Positions 17,409 to 26,231 are shown, numbered from the stretch's first letter. The stretch: 64,000 nucleotides of DNA from Arthrobacter bambusae (GCF_022606295.1 NZ_JAHHZS010000023.1:1-64000); one strand, 5' to 3'. Translations and numbers: made by a program. The notes: generated by a model not told the origin, from the sequence alone.

Positions 17409-18190
17409 GTGGAATGTCCCCGGCTCATGATGAAGCTGGATCCAACGGTCGTGCCATGGTCATGGCTGACTACGGTGACGATAAATGCTTCACCCGGGGC
17501 ACCTTGATACTTCTGCGGCACGGGAGTACCGAGTGGAACGAGAAGAACTGGTTCACCGGCTGGGCAGACGTACCGCTGAGTGCCCGCGGAATCGAGGAAG
17601 CTCGCCTGGCTGGTCGTCTGATTGCCTCAGCACGAATCGTTCCTGATGTGGCGTATACTTCACGGCTCACCAGGACGATTCAGACGGCGACAATCGCTCT
17701 TGCCGCAGCAGATTGTAAACGCATTGAGATCCACCAGTCCTGGAGACTAAACGAGCGTCACTACGGCGCGCTTCAGGGGCGGGATCGGGATGCCGCCCTA
17801 GTCGAGTACGGCCACGATCTGCTGCAATTGTGGCGGCGCTCCTATAACGGAACTCCACCTGAAGCAAATGGTGATGACACTGCAGCCGAACGTGTCCTGC
17901 CCGACGAACCTGGGGTGCCTCTTCCCCGCGCTGAAAGCCTCAAGGATGTCAGCGTCCGGCTCTTGCCGTATTGGAAGGAAGTGGTCGAGCAGCAACTACG
18001 CCGAGGCAGGACGGTCCTAGTCGTGGCACACAGCAATTCGCTGCGGGCTATCGTGAAACATCTGGAACAAATCTCAGACGAAGACATCATTGACCTCAAT
18101 ATCCCAATTGCAATACCCCTTGTCTACGTTTTCGGAAGGGAGTTTCACGGAATGACCGGACGATACTTGGCTGATGCGAGCCTTAGCTAG
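17405..18190 (+). CDS. 2,3-bisphosphoglycerate-dependent phosphoglycerate mutase homologue
   Basis: Histidine-phosphatase-superfamily enzyme of 261 aa with the dPGM set: LLRHGSTEWN (phospho-His), FTGWADVPLS, YTSRLTRTIQTA, LNERHYGALQGRD and VAHSNSLRAIVKHLE. All catalytic positions seem intact, so it should interconvert 3- and 2-phosphoglycerate. An extra 30-residue N-terminal stretch is present; ATG at 17459 or 17465 could give a shorter form. Co-transcription with MarR suggests a regulated secondary copy rather than the housekeeping enzyme, or a phosphatase on another substrate. Confidence 0.87.
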   Translation: MSGMSPAHDEAGSNGRAMVMADYGDDKCFTRGTLILLRHGSTEWNEKNWFTGWADVPLSARGIEEARLAGRLIASARIVPDVAYTSRLTRTIQTATIALAAADCKRIEIHQSWRLNERHYGALQGRDRDAALVEYGHDLLQLWRRSYNGTPPEANGDDTAAERVLPDEPGVPLPRAESLKDVSVRLLPYWKEVVEQQLRRGRTVLVVAHSNSLRAIVKHLEQISDEDIIDLNIPIAIPLVYVFGREFHGMTGRYLADASLS

Positions 18191-18219
18191 GCCCACCGCC
18201 ACTGGCCCGTGGATTGTTG

Positions 18220-19254
18220 TCAGTCTGACGTTTCAACCCCTCGGGTCCGGTAAGCCGTGTCCTTGTCCATGTTCCAGCCATCTAACATTCCGTATCCGAG
18301 GAGTTGGTCGCTGAGTTTGGCCAGGCGGTAGCCGGGGTCTGCTTCCAGGGCGAGTTGCAGGTATTGATGGGCTTTGCTGCCGTGACCTTCCCACCAGCTG
18401 ATGTATCCAATGGCCGTGAGGAGGGGCGCCGAGTGTTGGGTGCTGCTGTGCGTGTAGGCGTGGAGCAGTACCTGCTGGGCCCACTCGACACGACTCCATT
18501 GCGGTTTGCCAGGGGTTTGGGCCAGCAGGATTTGATCCATGGGACCGTCGACGCCGGGGATGTCCGCCATCAGCTGGTCGCGGATTGCGGCGAACTGGAA
18601 GTTCGCGATCAACGCGACGGTCTGGTCATCTGTCGGGTAGGTTTTGGCCTCGAGGATCGCGGCCCATAACGTTCGCGCCTTTTCGATCGCGCCGTGGTCA
18701 TGGGACTGCCCGATTGATTTGACGCGATCCTCGACAGCATAAAACGTCGCCTCCTTGTTTGTCTGCGGCAAAGTGATCCGGCCGGTTCGTGCGACCGAGC
18801 TTCCGCGGTACACAAGTTCGGCGTTGATTTCACTGGAGTCAATCATCGATAGGGGCAAGGCGCAGTTCGGGTTGGGATCGTCGTCGTACGGTGAAACGGT
18901 CTCGTCTCCGACGAGGAGGCCGTCCCGGATGGTGATGTGTCGCTCGGCTAGCGCCCCGGTCAGGGCAGCGATCATGGTTGCGTAGGGCTTGTCCTGGCCG
19001 CCCGTTGGAACGGCCGAGGTGTAGACGGCAAACAAAGCGCTGGTGGCATTCGTGTCGTTCGCCAGGTAGCCGGCGACTGTTCGCGCGTAGGAAAGTTCGC
19101 TGCCGTCGTGTTTGGGAAGGTCCACCCGGAGCGTCACGCCGATGTGGTTGGTGTCCAGGGTGATGCACACGAGGCTTTCCTGCGGCCAGAAGCCCAGGGT
19201 GTGGCCGATGAAACTGAGGACATCGGCAGGGGTTTTGATGGTGAGCGTTTCCAT
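18220..19254 (-). CDS. DUF4192-family protein
   Basis: 344-aa protein that opens with the DUF4192 signature (TPADVLSFIGHTLGFWPQESLV), followed by RVDLP and a C-terminal helical region (HAYTHSSTQHSAPLLTAIGY, WWEGHGSKAHQYLQLALEAD) resembling TPR-like packing. This family is common in Actinobacteria and its function is unknown. No signal peptide or membrane segment is visible. It is a single-gene unit convergent with the phosphoglycerate-mutase gene. Confidence 0.85.
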   Translation of the reverse strand: METLTIKTPADVLSFIGHTLGFWPQESLVCITLDTNHIGVTLRVDLPKHDGSELSYARTVAGYLANDTNATSALFAVYTSAVPTGGQDKPYATMIAALTGALAERHITIRDGLLVGDETVSPYDDDPNPNCALPLSMIDSSEINAELVYRGSSVARTGRITLPQTNKEATFYAVEDRVKSIGQSHDHGAIEKARTLWAAILEAKTYPTDDQTVALIANFQFAAIRDQLMADIPGVDGPMDQILLAQTPGKPQWSRVEWAQQVLLHAYTHSSTQHSAPLLTAIGYISWWEGHGSKAHQYLQLALEADPGYRLAKLSDQLLGYGMLDGWNMDKDTAYRTRGVETSD

Positions 19255-19573
19255 GTCTTTCTCTTTCAGAGGTGGCGTCGGCCGTGGGCGTTAGTTTTCG
19301 GCGTCGTTCTGATAGAGGATCCGCTGCTGGGCATGAGGGGCCGGAGTGCAACTTGGGGAACCGGGAACGATCCAAAAGTTCGCGAGGAAATAAGCGGAGC
19401 GCCGAACGAAGTTTTGGATTGAGGCCGGCGCAAAGCGCCCTGGTTGCGCGGAGGACCCGCCCAGCGATGATTGAGCATCAGAATGACAAACAGCGAAGAT
19501 TCATTTAGAAGTTCATGGCTGGGGTGTGGGAACGCAGCATGACGCCCCGGCGTCCTGCTTCTTCGGGGGAGCC
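19255..19573. other. 319-bp gap without recognisable gene
   Basis: Upstream region of the DUF4192 gene and downstream region of the membrane-protein gene. An imperfect inverted repeat (CCAAAAGTTCG near 19372, CGAAC and TTTTGG near 19402-19415) and a GC-rich GGCGC/GCGCC hairpin near 19428 could form RNA structure. No coding signal or known element was seen. Confidence 0.4.
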
Positions 19574-20578
19574 TTAGTGAGTGGGCCGTGTGCCGGAGCG
19601 TCTCGCAAGGGCGAGTTCTGCGCGTTCGACGACGGAGCGTTCGTGCGAGTCAAGGCGCACGTTGGTCGCGCTGCCGGCCATTTCACAGTCGCGGATTTCG
19701 ACCAGGCGACGATGGAGCTGTGTTTCGGCGTGCCGGCTGAGGACTATGAGCGTGCTGGCCCGCCGCTTCTCGAGGATCAGGTCGTGATGGATCAAAGCCA
19801 CACGGTTCCAGATCGGCCTGATTTCCAGGAGCAGAAGCCGGACATGCAGTAGGAATGTGCCGTGTTTGAGGTGGCTTTCGAGCCGGGGGAGGAGCAGTCC
19901 AAGGCTCACAAGTAGAACCGCAAACGTTTCGCCCACCCAGTAGAGGACGGTCAGAACGGCCGCAGATGGGCTGGCAGCGCCGCCGATCTTCGTTATGACT
20001 CCATAGAGCAGACGGTCGAGGAGGACCAGGGCGAAGAGGATGCATCCGATGGCGATGAGGACGAAGGCAGATCGGAATGCACGCGCCCTCATGCGTGGGA
20101 CGTTGTCATGGCACACCCGTGCGATATCGAAGCAGATCCACATGATGAACGCGGACCCGCTCCAGAGGAACAGTGCCATCCCTGGTTGGTCGCCGTAGCT
20201 CAGAGGGAGGTTGGGATCGGTAACGGGGGTGTGGCTGGTGAGGAATCCTGTCGTTACTGCCGAGCATGAAATGACCGCAGCCCAGCGGCCGAAGGCGAGT
20301 TGCCGACGTCGCACTCCAATGTCTTCAACCGCCGCCAGCAGGATGGCCGTCCGGAATTGCCAGAATCCCAGGAGCAGAGACAAAAGCGTCGCCAGCCCGA
20401 CGCGGTTCCGGCCGCCGAGCAATGGATCGACGCGATAGTAGACGGCCGGGATGTATAGCGTGCAGGCGATTGCAGCGAGGAGGGTGGCACGGAAGACGCT
20501 TCCGCGGTGTGGATCGAGCGCGGCGGGCAGGCGGAGGATGGTCAATACCCAGAGCGTGGCTGCCGGTACGTACTCCAT
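19574..20578 (-). CDS. MAB_1171c-like polytopic membrane protein
   Basis: 334-aa protein with about seven hydrophobic segments over residues 1-240 and a hydrophilic C-terminus with EIRPIWNRVALIHHDLILE and RRLVEIRDCEM, a layout like the actinobacterial MAB_1171c family. It overlaps the ImmA-type gene by one base (TGATG), so the two are coupled. Members are often encoded beside ImmA/IrrE-like peptidases. A transport or signalling role has been suggested but not established. Assignment rests on topology and neighbourhood as well as the C-terminal pattern. Confidence 0.7.
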   Translation of the reverse strand: MEYVPAATLWVLTILRLPAALDPHRGSVFRATLLAAIACTLYIPAVYYRVDPLLGGRNRVGLATLLSLLLGFWQFRTAILLAAVEDIGVRRRQLAFGRWAAVISCSAVTTGFLTSHTPVTDPNLPLSYGDQPGMALFLWSGSAFIMWICFDIARVCHDNVPRMRARAFRSAFVLIAIGCILFALVLLDRLLYGVITKIGGAASPSAAVLTVLYWVGETFAVLLVSLGLLLPRLESHLKHGTFLLHVRLLLLEIRPIWNRVALIHHDLILEKRRASTLIVLSRHAETQLHRRLVEIRDCEMAGSATNVRLDSHERSVVERAELALARRSGTRPTH

Positions 20579-21063
20579 CAGCCGAACACTTTGCGGAACG
20601 CCAACGGCTCCGGCGGCGTACCGGCGTCGCTGTTGATGATGCGTGTCGCGAGCTGATCGGCGAGGGCCTCGGCGGCGAGTTCCGCGTAGTCGGTGTAGCT
20701 GCTGCGGGCGAGGGCGCGCAGCACCTGTTCGGGATCGAGGTCGGGGAGGAGGCTTTTGGCCATTTCGCTGCTTTGGCCATCAAGATCGTGTTCGAGGATC
20801 ATGTGGCTGAATTCGTGGAGGATGATCTGTTGCCGGTGCCAGTCTGATTTGGTCGGTGCGTGCAGGACGATGTCCTCGTCCGCGCAGACGAGCCAGATCC
20901 CGCAGAGTTCTTCACCGGCTAATTCGGGAAGCTCTGCCACCGTGATGATCCTGCCGCGTTTTCTCACCAGTTTCTCGTGGATGAGCTCAAGCGTGGCGTC
21001 GTTAGGCAAGCCGAACGCGTGTTCTGCTTTCCGCGCTATTTTGCGGGCTTCACGGTAGTTCAT
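20578..21063 (-). CDS. ImmA/IrrE-type zinc metallopeptidase-like protein
   Basis: 161-aa protein with the metalloprotease motif HEFSHMILEH (HExxH with a downstream His) about residues 79-88. ATG at 21063 is chosen because it gives the expected N-terminus (NYREARKIARKAEHAFGL); longer in-frame starts lie inside the upstream gene. ImmA/IrrE proteins cleave XRE-type repressors to switch on stress or mobile-element genes, but no XRE gene is adjacent. The partner may be elsewhere, or the peptidase may act on the neighbouring membrane protein. It overlaps the oxygenase-like gene by 14 bp. Confidence 0.85.
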   Translation of the reverse strand: MNYREARKIARKAEHAFGLPNDATLELIHEKLVRKRGRIITVAELPELAGEELCGIWLVCADEDIVLHAPTKSDWHRQQIILHEFSHMILEHDLDGQSSEMAKSLLPDLDPEQVLRALARSSYTDYAELAAEALADQLATRIINSDAGTPPEPLAFRKVFG

Positions 21064-21943
21064 TGCCGGACGGGACAGGGGAGGACGGAACGTTGACCGG
21101 ACCGATCTGGTCCAGGGAATACCCGCCGGGGTACAGGGTCGAGCCGGCGTCACCCGGGGTGAAATGTGCTTTGGTTTTCAGCGGACGACGGCGGCGGATC
21201 GCGTTGCGTGCCGCGAGTCCGGTTTTGAGCGTGATCCGCCAGATCCGGCCAGCTCGCGGGAGGCCGAGCGCGCCCGCGAGGCGGTCGTCGTCGAGCATTG
21301 TGCTGATGAGCTGTTTCGCTAGGGGGCGCAGGGGCGCTGGAAGTCGGCTCTGGAACACCTGGACGGTGGCGTTCATGAGCTGGCGGCCTTCGACTGATGG
21401 TGCGATGTGGGCGGCCTCGTAGCGGTCGAAGAAGACCTCGGCTTCAGCGTATGTAACGGGCATGCCGGTGATATTCATGCGGGTGCCCAGTTCCGTGAAG
21501 AAGCGTGAGGCGGCCGCGAGCTCGGCTGTTGTGGGTTGGCGCCAGGCATGTTTCTGGATCCAGCGGATGGGTACGACGAGCAGCGTGAGGACGACGTAGA
21601 GGAAGTCGTCTTTGCTTCCGGGTACATTGCGGTGCACGCGGTTGAGCAACTCGAGCATGGTGCGGCCGCGGTCGCTGTCCAGACCGCAGGAGATGAGCTC
21701 ATAGATGACGATGGCGGTGTCGTAAGAGCGCTTCATGGGGCGTCGTTGGATTTCGGCGTTCGCGTGAAGCGTTGCGGCGATGCTCGGGATGGCGAAATTG
21801 CGGTAATACGAGAGGAAGAAGCCGAGCTCCATGTCCGCGGCGAGGTCGAACAACGCCATCTGACGGAATGTGGCCTCCCAGTCATTCGAGGAGGCGGTTT
21901 GCTGGCGGTGGAGGCTCGCAGTGAGGGTGGCGTTGATGTTCAA
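21050..21943 (-). CDS. MpaB/rubber-oxygenase-like (DUF2236) protein
   Basis: 297-aa largely helical protein resembling the MpaB/DUF2236 family, which includes haem-dependent oxygenases such as latex-clearing protein. Signs are the LLNRVHRNVPGSKDDFLYVV segment with a possible haem histidine, VVPIRWIQKHAWRQPTTAE, and YAEAEVFFDRYEAAH. It has no clear signal peptide. First gene of the three-gene leftward operon with the ImmA-type peptidase and membrane protein. Its substrate is unknown, and the family call is moderate because motifs are loosely conserved. Confidence 0.65.
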   Translation of the reverse strand: MNINATLTASLHRQQTASSNDWEATFRQMALFDLAADMELGFFLSYYRNFAIPSIAATLHANAEIQRRPMKRSYDTAIVIYELISCGLDSDRGRTMLELLNRVHRNVPGSKDDFLYVVLTLLVVPIRWIQKHAWRQPTTAELAAASRFFTELGTRMNITGMPVTYAEAEVFFDRYEAAHIAPSVEGRQLMNATVQVFQSRLPAPLRPLAKQLISTMLDDDRLAGALGLPRAGRIWRITLKTGLAARNAIRRRRPLKTKAHFTPGDAGSTLYPGGYSLDQIGPVNVPSSPVPSGNELP

Positions 21944-22055
21944 GATTCCCCCGTTCGCCGGATCTAAGTCCGCGATCGAAACTGGGGCTCCAGCTCCCCA
22001 GCTAAGCTGACCTATTCCATGGTAAAACCGTTGCGATTACGTGGCTAGTTAATGT

Positions 22056-22069
22056 GTAGACGGGTCTAC
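22056..22069. promoter_or_regulatory. 14-bp perfect palindrome upstream of the MpaB-like operon
   Basis: GTAGAC-GG-GTCTAC forms a perfect palindrome within an AT-richer stretch about 115 bp upstream of the MpaB-like gene. It overlaps the stop codon of the SRPBCC gene. The shape fits a TetR-like operator. No TetR gene is present in the window. Confidence 0.45.
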
Positions 22070-22578
22070 TTAATTGATTCTGGCGTCCCGTTTGCCAGCG
22101 CCCGGACTAGGCCCTTTTCTCCCTGGCGCATCATGAGGGCGTGGGCGGCGGTGAAGGCCGGCGCTGCGATCGGCGTGAGAAGGTGCATCCAACGCTGGGT
22201 AGGACGTACTCGCCATTCAATGTCCATGCGCGTCGCTTCGTTTTTTGCGTCGGGGCTGAGGGTGACGCGTCCTGTGCCCTCAAGGTGGCCGCCGGCGTCG
22301 AACGCGATCTCTTTCGGCGTGACCACCGTTGTTGGATGGACGCTGATCGTGAGGGTGTAGCCCAGGGACGTCTTGAAGTTGAGGTAGGCGGTGGTCGCCT
22401 TCAGAATGTCCTCCTGAGAGTTGCTTCTGGCTTCGGTGCGAACGAGCGGTGCGGCGAAGCTACAGCGCGGCCACCAGTTGGGCCAACTCATGTCGACGTC
22501 TGCGATGATCGCCCACACTTCCTCTGGGGTCGCCGGAAGATGCCAGGTGGAGTTGAGGTCGAAGGTGTGCGAGGTCAT
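22066..22578 (-). CDS. SRPBCC (START/Bet v 1-like) protein
   Basis: 170-aa helix-grip protein of the polyketide cyclase/SRPBCC type: FDLNSTWHLPATPEEVWAII at the N-terminus, TGRVTLSPD in the middle and the long C-terminal helix AFTAAHALMMRQGEKGLVRAL. ATG at 22578 is preferred to the upstream in-frame ATG at 22704 because the family begins there. Such proteins bind hydrophobic ligands. It lies just upstream of the MpaB-like operon in the same direction and may belong with it. Confidence 0.82.
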   Translation of the reverse strand: MTSHTFDLNSTWHLPATPEEVWAIIADVDMSWPNWWPRCSFAAPLVRTEARSNSQEDILKATTAYLNFKTSLGYTLTISVHPTTVVTPKEIAFDAGGHLEGTGRVTLSPDAKNEATRMDIEWRVRPTQRWMHLLTPIAAPAFTAAHALMMRQGEKGLVRALANGTPESIK

Positions 22579-22964
22579 GTGGATATTTTGCAGGGGGAAT
22601 GGGACACGGCTCAACTCGAAGTGGGTCCGGGGCGTTGGCACGTCAGTGTGGCCTTGGCTCCGAATCATTGGGTGGTGAGCACCCCTTCTTGCTGAAAATT
22701 TCAAAGGTGCTGAAGAATCAGATCAAAGCAGCGCTGTGACACCCGACAGGCCGGATGCTAGGAATAACCGATGCGGAAGTATCTTCCGAAGGCGAAGGGT
22801 GAGAATTGTTGTGCCGCTTGGCGACGTCTATTCACATTGGTGCGGGTGAGCCCGGAGAAGTGTATGACGCGGGGTCCGTGGGTGTGCCGGATTATTGCCG
22901 TAGAGCACGTGGGTCTGTTTCCTGATCAGTCATCCAGGGGCGCTTCGCCCCCTCCGCCGAACGG
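22579..22964. other. non-coding stretch upstream of the IS element
   Basis: No gene was recognised between the SRPBCC start and the left inverted repeat of the IS element. Small hairpins are present (GGAAG/CTTCC near 22780; GGGGCG/CGCCCC at 22937-22951 just outside the element). Confidence 0.4.
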
Positions 22965-22981
22965 GAAAATAAGGTCGTCGC
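22965..22981 (+). repeat. left inverted repeat of the IS element
   Basis: GAAAATAAGGTCGTCGC. Its exact reverse complement occurs at 24512-24528. Confidence 0.85.
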
Positions 22982-23236
22982 TCGGCTCTGGGACGCGGGC
23001 CCCCTGGGTCTTGTCGCGGACGGGGTCGAGGCCGATACTGCTGGTGTGTTCCGGATGCGTCCCTGGCCTCTCTGTGGTGCCTGTGAGCCTGTTTGTCTGT
23101 CTGGTGGCGGAGGGCCCGTTTCCGCGGGGACCGTGGAATGTTGCCTGTGAGTACGAGCGTCAGATTTTCTGTTTCTTCTGCCCTCTCTTCCGGTACACGT
23201 TTTCTGCCCGGCTGCGTTTGAACGGATGGTGGCGTG

Positions 23237-24480
23237 ATGGATCTTCTCTACGAACGATGTGCCGGCCTGGACGTGTCCAAGCGGGACGCGAAGGCGTGCG
23301 TGCGCGTCGCCGGGGCCGGCGGCAAAACCACCCAGGAGACCACGACCTGGGGTGCGATGACGAACCAGGTTCATGAGCTCGCCTAGTATCTGCTGGCCGA
23401 ACAGGTGGGCCTGGTCGTCATCGAAGCGACCGGGGATTATTGGCGTCAGTTCTATTTTCTGCTCGAAGATGCCGGGCTGAACGTGGAACTGGTCAACGCC
23501 AGGGAGGCCAGGAACCTGCCCGGACGCAAAACGGACCTGTCTCAGACGCGGCCTGGCTGGCCCAGCTGGGCGCCCATGGGCTGCTGCGCGGCTGCCTGGT
23601 TCCGCCGGAAAACATCCGCCGGCTGCGGGACCTGACGCGGGCCCGCACCGCGATCACCGATGAACGCTCCCGGGAGATCCAGCGGCTGGAGAAGATGCTC
23701 GAGGACTCCGGGATCAAACTCTCCTCCGTCGCCACGGACATCACTGGGGTCTCCGGCCGGGCCATGCTCGAGGCCCTCATAAGCGGGCAGGACTCCCCGG
23801 CCGTGCTCGCGGAGCTTGCCCACGGGCGGATGCGTTCAAAGATCCCGGCGCTGACCGAGGCTTTGACCGGCCGTTTCACGGACCACCACGCCTTCACGGC
23901 CCGGCTGTTCCTGGACCGGATCGATGCCCACAGCAGGGACATCGCCACCCTCGATGCGCGGATCGACGAACACATGAAGCCTTTTAGCGGCGCCCGGGAA
24001 CTGCTGGCGACAATCCCGGGCATCAGCGGCCGCATCGCCGAGGTCATCATCGCCGAAACCGGGGGTGACATGTCGGTGTTCCCGACCGCCGGGCACCTGG
24101 CTTCCTGGGCCGGGACTGCGCCCGGGGCCAACGAATCTGCCGGGAGGGTCAAATCGACCAAAACCCGGCCCGGCAACCGGTACCTGAAACGGGCCCTGGG
24201 CACCGCCGCCCTAACGGTTTCGCGATCCCAGACCACCTACCTCGGGGCGAAGTACCGCCGCATCAAGTCCCGCCGCGGTCCGATGAAGGCGCTCGTCGCC
24301 GTGGAACATTCAATGCTGACCGCCATCTGGCATATGCTCACCACCGGGGAATGCTATGCCGACCCCGGCCCCGATTACTACACCCGGCACCAGCCGCTCC
24401 GCAGCAAAGACCGCGCTCTCCACCAGCTCGAAGCCCTCGGCTACCACGTCACACTCGAACCGCGTCAGCACACCGGATAG
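23237..24480 (+). pseudogene. IS110-family transposase with internal stop and frameshift
   Basis: The frame starting at ATG 23237 gives the DEDD-type N-terminus (CAGLDVSKRDAKACVRV), then hits TAG at codon 50 (23384-23386). The same frame continues with VIEATGDYW and ARNLPGRKTD. Near 23540-23552 the frame must shift to continue as DAAWLAQLGAHGLL, after which it is open to 24480. The C-terminal transposase-20 domain is intact: TIPGISGRIAEVIIAETG, LASWAGTAPGANESAG and GNRYLKRAL. Two independent lesions make a functional product unlikely, although sequencing error cannot be excluded. Confidence 0.88.
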
Positions 24481-24511
24481 CCCCACGCCGCCCACACCCG
24501 GGATCACCACC

Positions 24512-24528
24512 GCGACGACCTTATTTTC
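24512..24528 (-). repeat. right inverted repeat of the IS element
   Basis: GCGACGACCTTATTTTC, a 17/17 match to the reverse complement of 22965-22981, located 32 bp after the transposase stop codon. Confidence 0.85.
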
Positions 24529-24666
24529 GCGTCAGAGGATCCTCCCGCGGCGCCAGTATTGGTTCTCGTTTGTGCTGGCTGGTCGAACACGGCGTGACCC
24601 GGGAGCCGATCCGATTCGACAAGTGCGTGTTCAGAGGTTGGTGATGCGTTGAAACCACACAGGCGC

Positions 24667-26019
24667 TCACTCGGTGTGTTGGAAGGCTTCGGTGAGTTCG
24701 CACACGTCGTCGAGATCGTCGAGGCGCTGCGCGAGAGCCAGCATCCTGCGTACGTCGGCGCCCGGCAGTGCCTGCTCCCACTTGGCCGTGAGTTCCGGCC
24801 ACGTGGTTCCGCCGCGGGAGCTGTGCCCACGAGGAGCTTCGACGAGGCTGGACACGGATTCGCCTGCGGTGGTGACGATAGTGACGCGTGCCCCACGCCC
24901 GTTTGGTTGCTTGCGGTCGAGTTCGGGATCCACTGCGAGCGAGACCCGTTCGCGCAAGGGTGCAAACTCCGGGACCGCGAGGATTTCGGGAAAGTACGAT
25001 TTGCCGAGGTCAAGCCCACCCTCTAGGAGAGCGGTAGTGAGCATGTCTTGGACGCAGATGTTGTGCATCGCTCGGTTGTCGACGACGCGCATGGCGTGCT
25101 CCGGCATGCCGACCATCACCGCCTGGATGTGCTCGATCTTCACCTCGTGCCGGGCAACGACGTCCATTGCTGCCTCGACGGCGGCGTGGATGGGATAGCC
25201 GGCGCGCATGTACTTGAAGTTGGCGCCCATGACTGCGTAGCTCTCGCCGAGACCGCGGGTGAGCGCGGCTGATCCGCCGTCGACGCCCCACGCATCAAGG
25301 ACTCCGTGCTCGTGCCCCAGAACATCGTCTGACCCCTCCAATCCGTCCGCCGCCATCAGAGCCGCGCTCACACCCGCGAAGGCATACTGCCCGTTGCAGA
25401 ACGCCTTGCTAATGTGTCGGCGCTCGCTGAACAGGGAGCAGACGCCGTTGGCTTGGAAGGTGGCCAGGGCCAGCGCGTGGCGAAGGCGACTCTCGTCGAG
25501 GCCCAGCAATCTTCCGCACGCCAAGGCCGCGCCCAAGGCGTGGAGCGAATCGGAATGGAGATGGAGACGATTCTTCATTCCGAACAACCCGCCGCAGGCC
25601 TCGATGAAGCGGGTACCCATGTCGTACGCCAAGATCACTGCGTTGAGCAGCTCCGCTCCAGTGGAGTGCTGGGTCTCGGCAATCGCGACCGTCGCATGCA
25701 CCAGTGAGGCGCCGGGATGTCCGCCTATCACGTGTGCTCCGTCGATCTCGTCTGCGTGGCCCGCGGTGCCGTTGGCCAGAGCAGCAAAAGCCGCCGGGAC
25801 TCTCAGATCGCTCCCTAAGATCAACGCCTCGGGCCTCCCGACGTAGCGGGCGGCGTACTTCGCGCCCAGCGCTCCGGCTGGCCGCCGATGGCCGAAGTAG
25901 GCGCTCGCCATCTCATCGAGAATGATCTGTTTGGCCCGGTCACGGACTTGATCGGGGATTTTGTCGATCGACGTCGATGCGGCGTAATTCGCGAGCGCCT
26001 GAGTAAGCGAAACATCCAT
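24667..26019 (-). CDS. MmgE/PrpD-family protein
   Basis: 450-aa protein of the 2-methylcitrate dehydratase/cis-aconitate decarboxylase fold. The N-terminal helical domain includes LDEMASAYFGHRRP, ANGTAGHADEIDGAHVIGGHPGASLV and MGTRFIEACGG; the lid domain follows residue 270. The active-site-type stretches (HADE.D, K.Y.AGYPIHAAVEA) are present. The family spans hydrolyases, decarboxylases and isomerases on di- and tricarboxylates, so a precise reaction is not assigned. It is divergent from an alpha/beta hydrolase gene, with tandem GTTCG-type operators in between, which ties it to the ester/CoA operons to the right. Confidence 0.88.
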   Translation of the reverse strand: MDVSLTQALANYAASTSIDKIPDQVRDRAKQIILDEMASAYFGHRRPAGALGAKYAARYVGRPEALILGSDLRVPAAFAALANGTAGHADEIDGAHVIGGHPGASLVHATVAIAETQHSTGAELLNAVILAYDMGTRFIEACGGLFGMKNRLHLHSDSLHALGAALACGRLLGLDESRLRHALALATFQANGVCSLFSERRHISKAFCNGQYAFAGVSAALMAADGLEGSDDVLGHEHGVLDAWGVDGGSAALTRGLGESYAVMGANFKYMRAGYPIHAAVEAAMDVVARHEVKIEHIQAVMVGMPEHAMRVVDNRAMHNICVQDMLTTALLEGGLDLGKSYFPEILAVPEFAPLRERVSLAVDPELDRKQPNGRGARVTIVTTAGESVSSLVEAPRGHSSRGGTTWPELTAKWEQALPGADVRRMLALAQRLDDLDDVCELTEAFQHTE

Positions 26020-26137
26020 TCGGGCTGTCCTTTCAGAAGGTCCGGCGCCGCCATCGGCGCGAACGAGGGATCCGTCTGGGCTCTCCTCATTAAGATCCTC
26101 ACCCAGGTCTTGACCAGTGTGACAAGAGTAACATAGC

Positions 26138-26173
26138 GTTCATACATACGTCCGTGTGTTCGTAATTTCGAAC
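26138..26173. promoter_or_regulatory. tandem 16-bp operators, pair 1
   Basis: Two sites with a 20-bp offset: GTTCA-TACATA-CGTCC at 26138-26153 and GTTCG-TAATTT-CGAAC at 26158-26173 (perfect 5-bp arms). They sit in the divergent gap between the MmgE/PrpD gene and the alpha/beta hydrolase gene. The same layout recurs at 41682, 43026, 44707 and 60696. Confidence 0.75.
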
Positions 26174-26231
26174 ATAGTGACACCGAGCCGCAACATAACG
26201 AGTCGGCCTACAACGTTCGCTGAGGAGAGTC

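Larger units (their letters stand above)
22965..24528 (+). mobile_element. IS110-family insertion sequence, decayed
   Basis: An element of about 1.56 kb delimited by a 17-bp perfect inverted repeat at 22965-22981 and 24512-24528. It carries one broken IS110-family transposase. Subterminal inverted repeats are typical of the IS1111 subgroup, and the true ends may lie a few bases outside them. About 255 bp of non-coding DNA precedes the transposase, and only about 30 bp lies between its stop and the right repeat. In IS110-type elements the non-coding end encodes the guide (bridge) RNA, so 22982-23236 is the candidate locus here. Confidence 0.75.

Noticed and set aside
20578..22069. Prophage or integrative-element module because of the ImmA-type gene.
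   Set aside because: No integrase, excisionase, XRE repressor, phage structural gene or attachment repeat was seen nearby.
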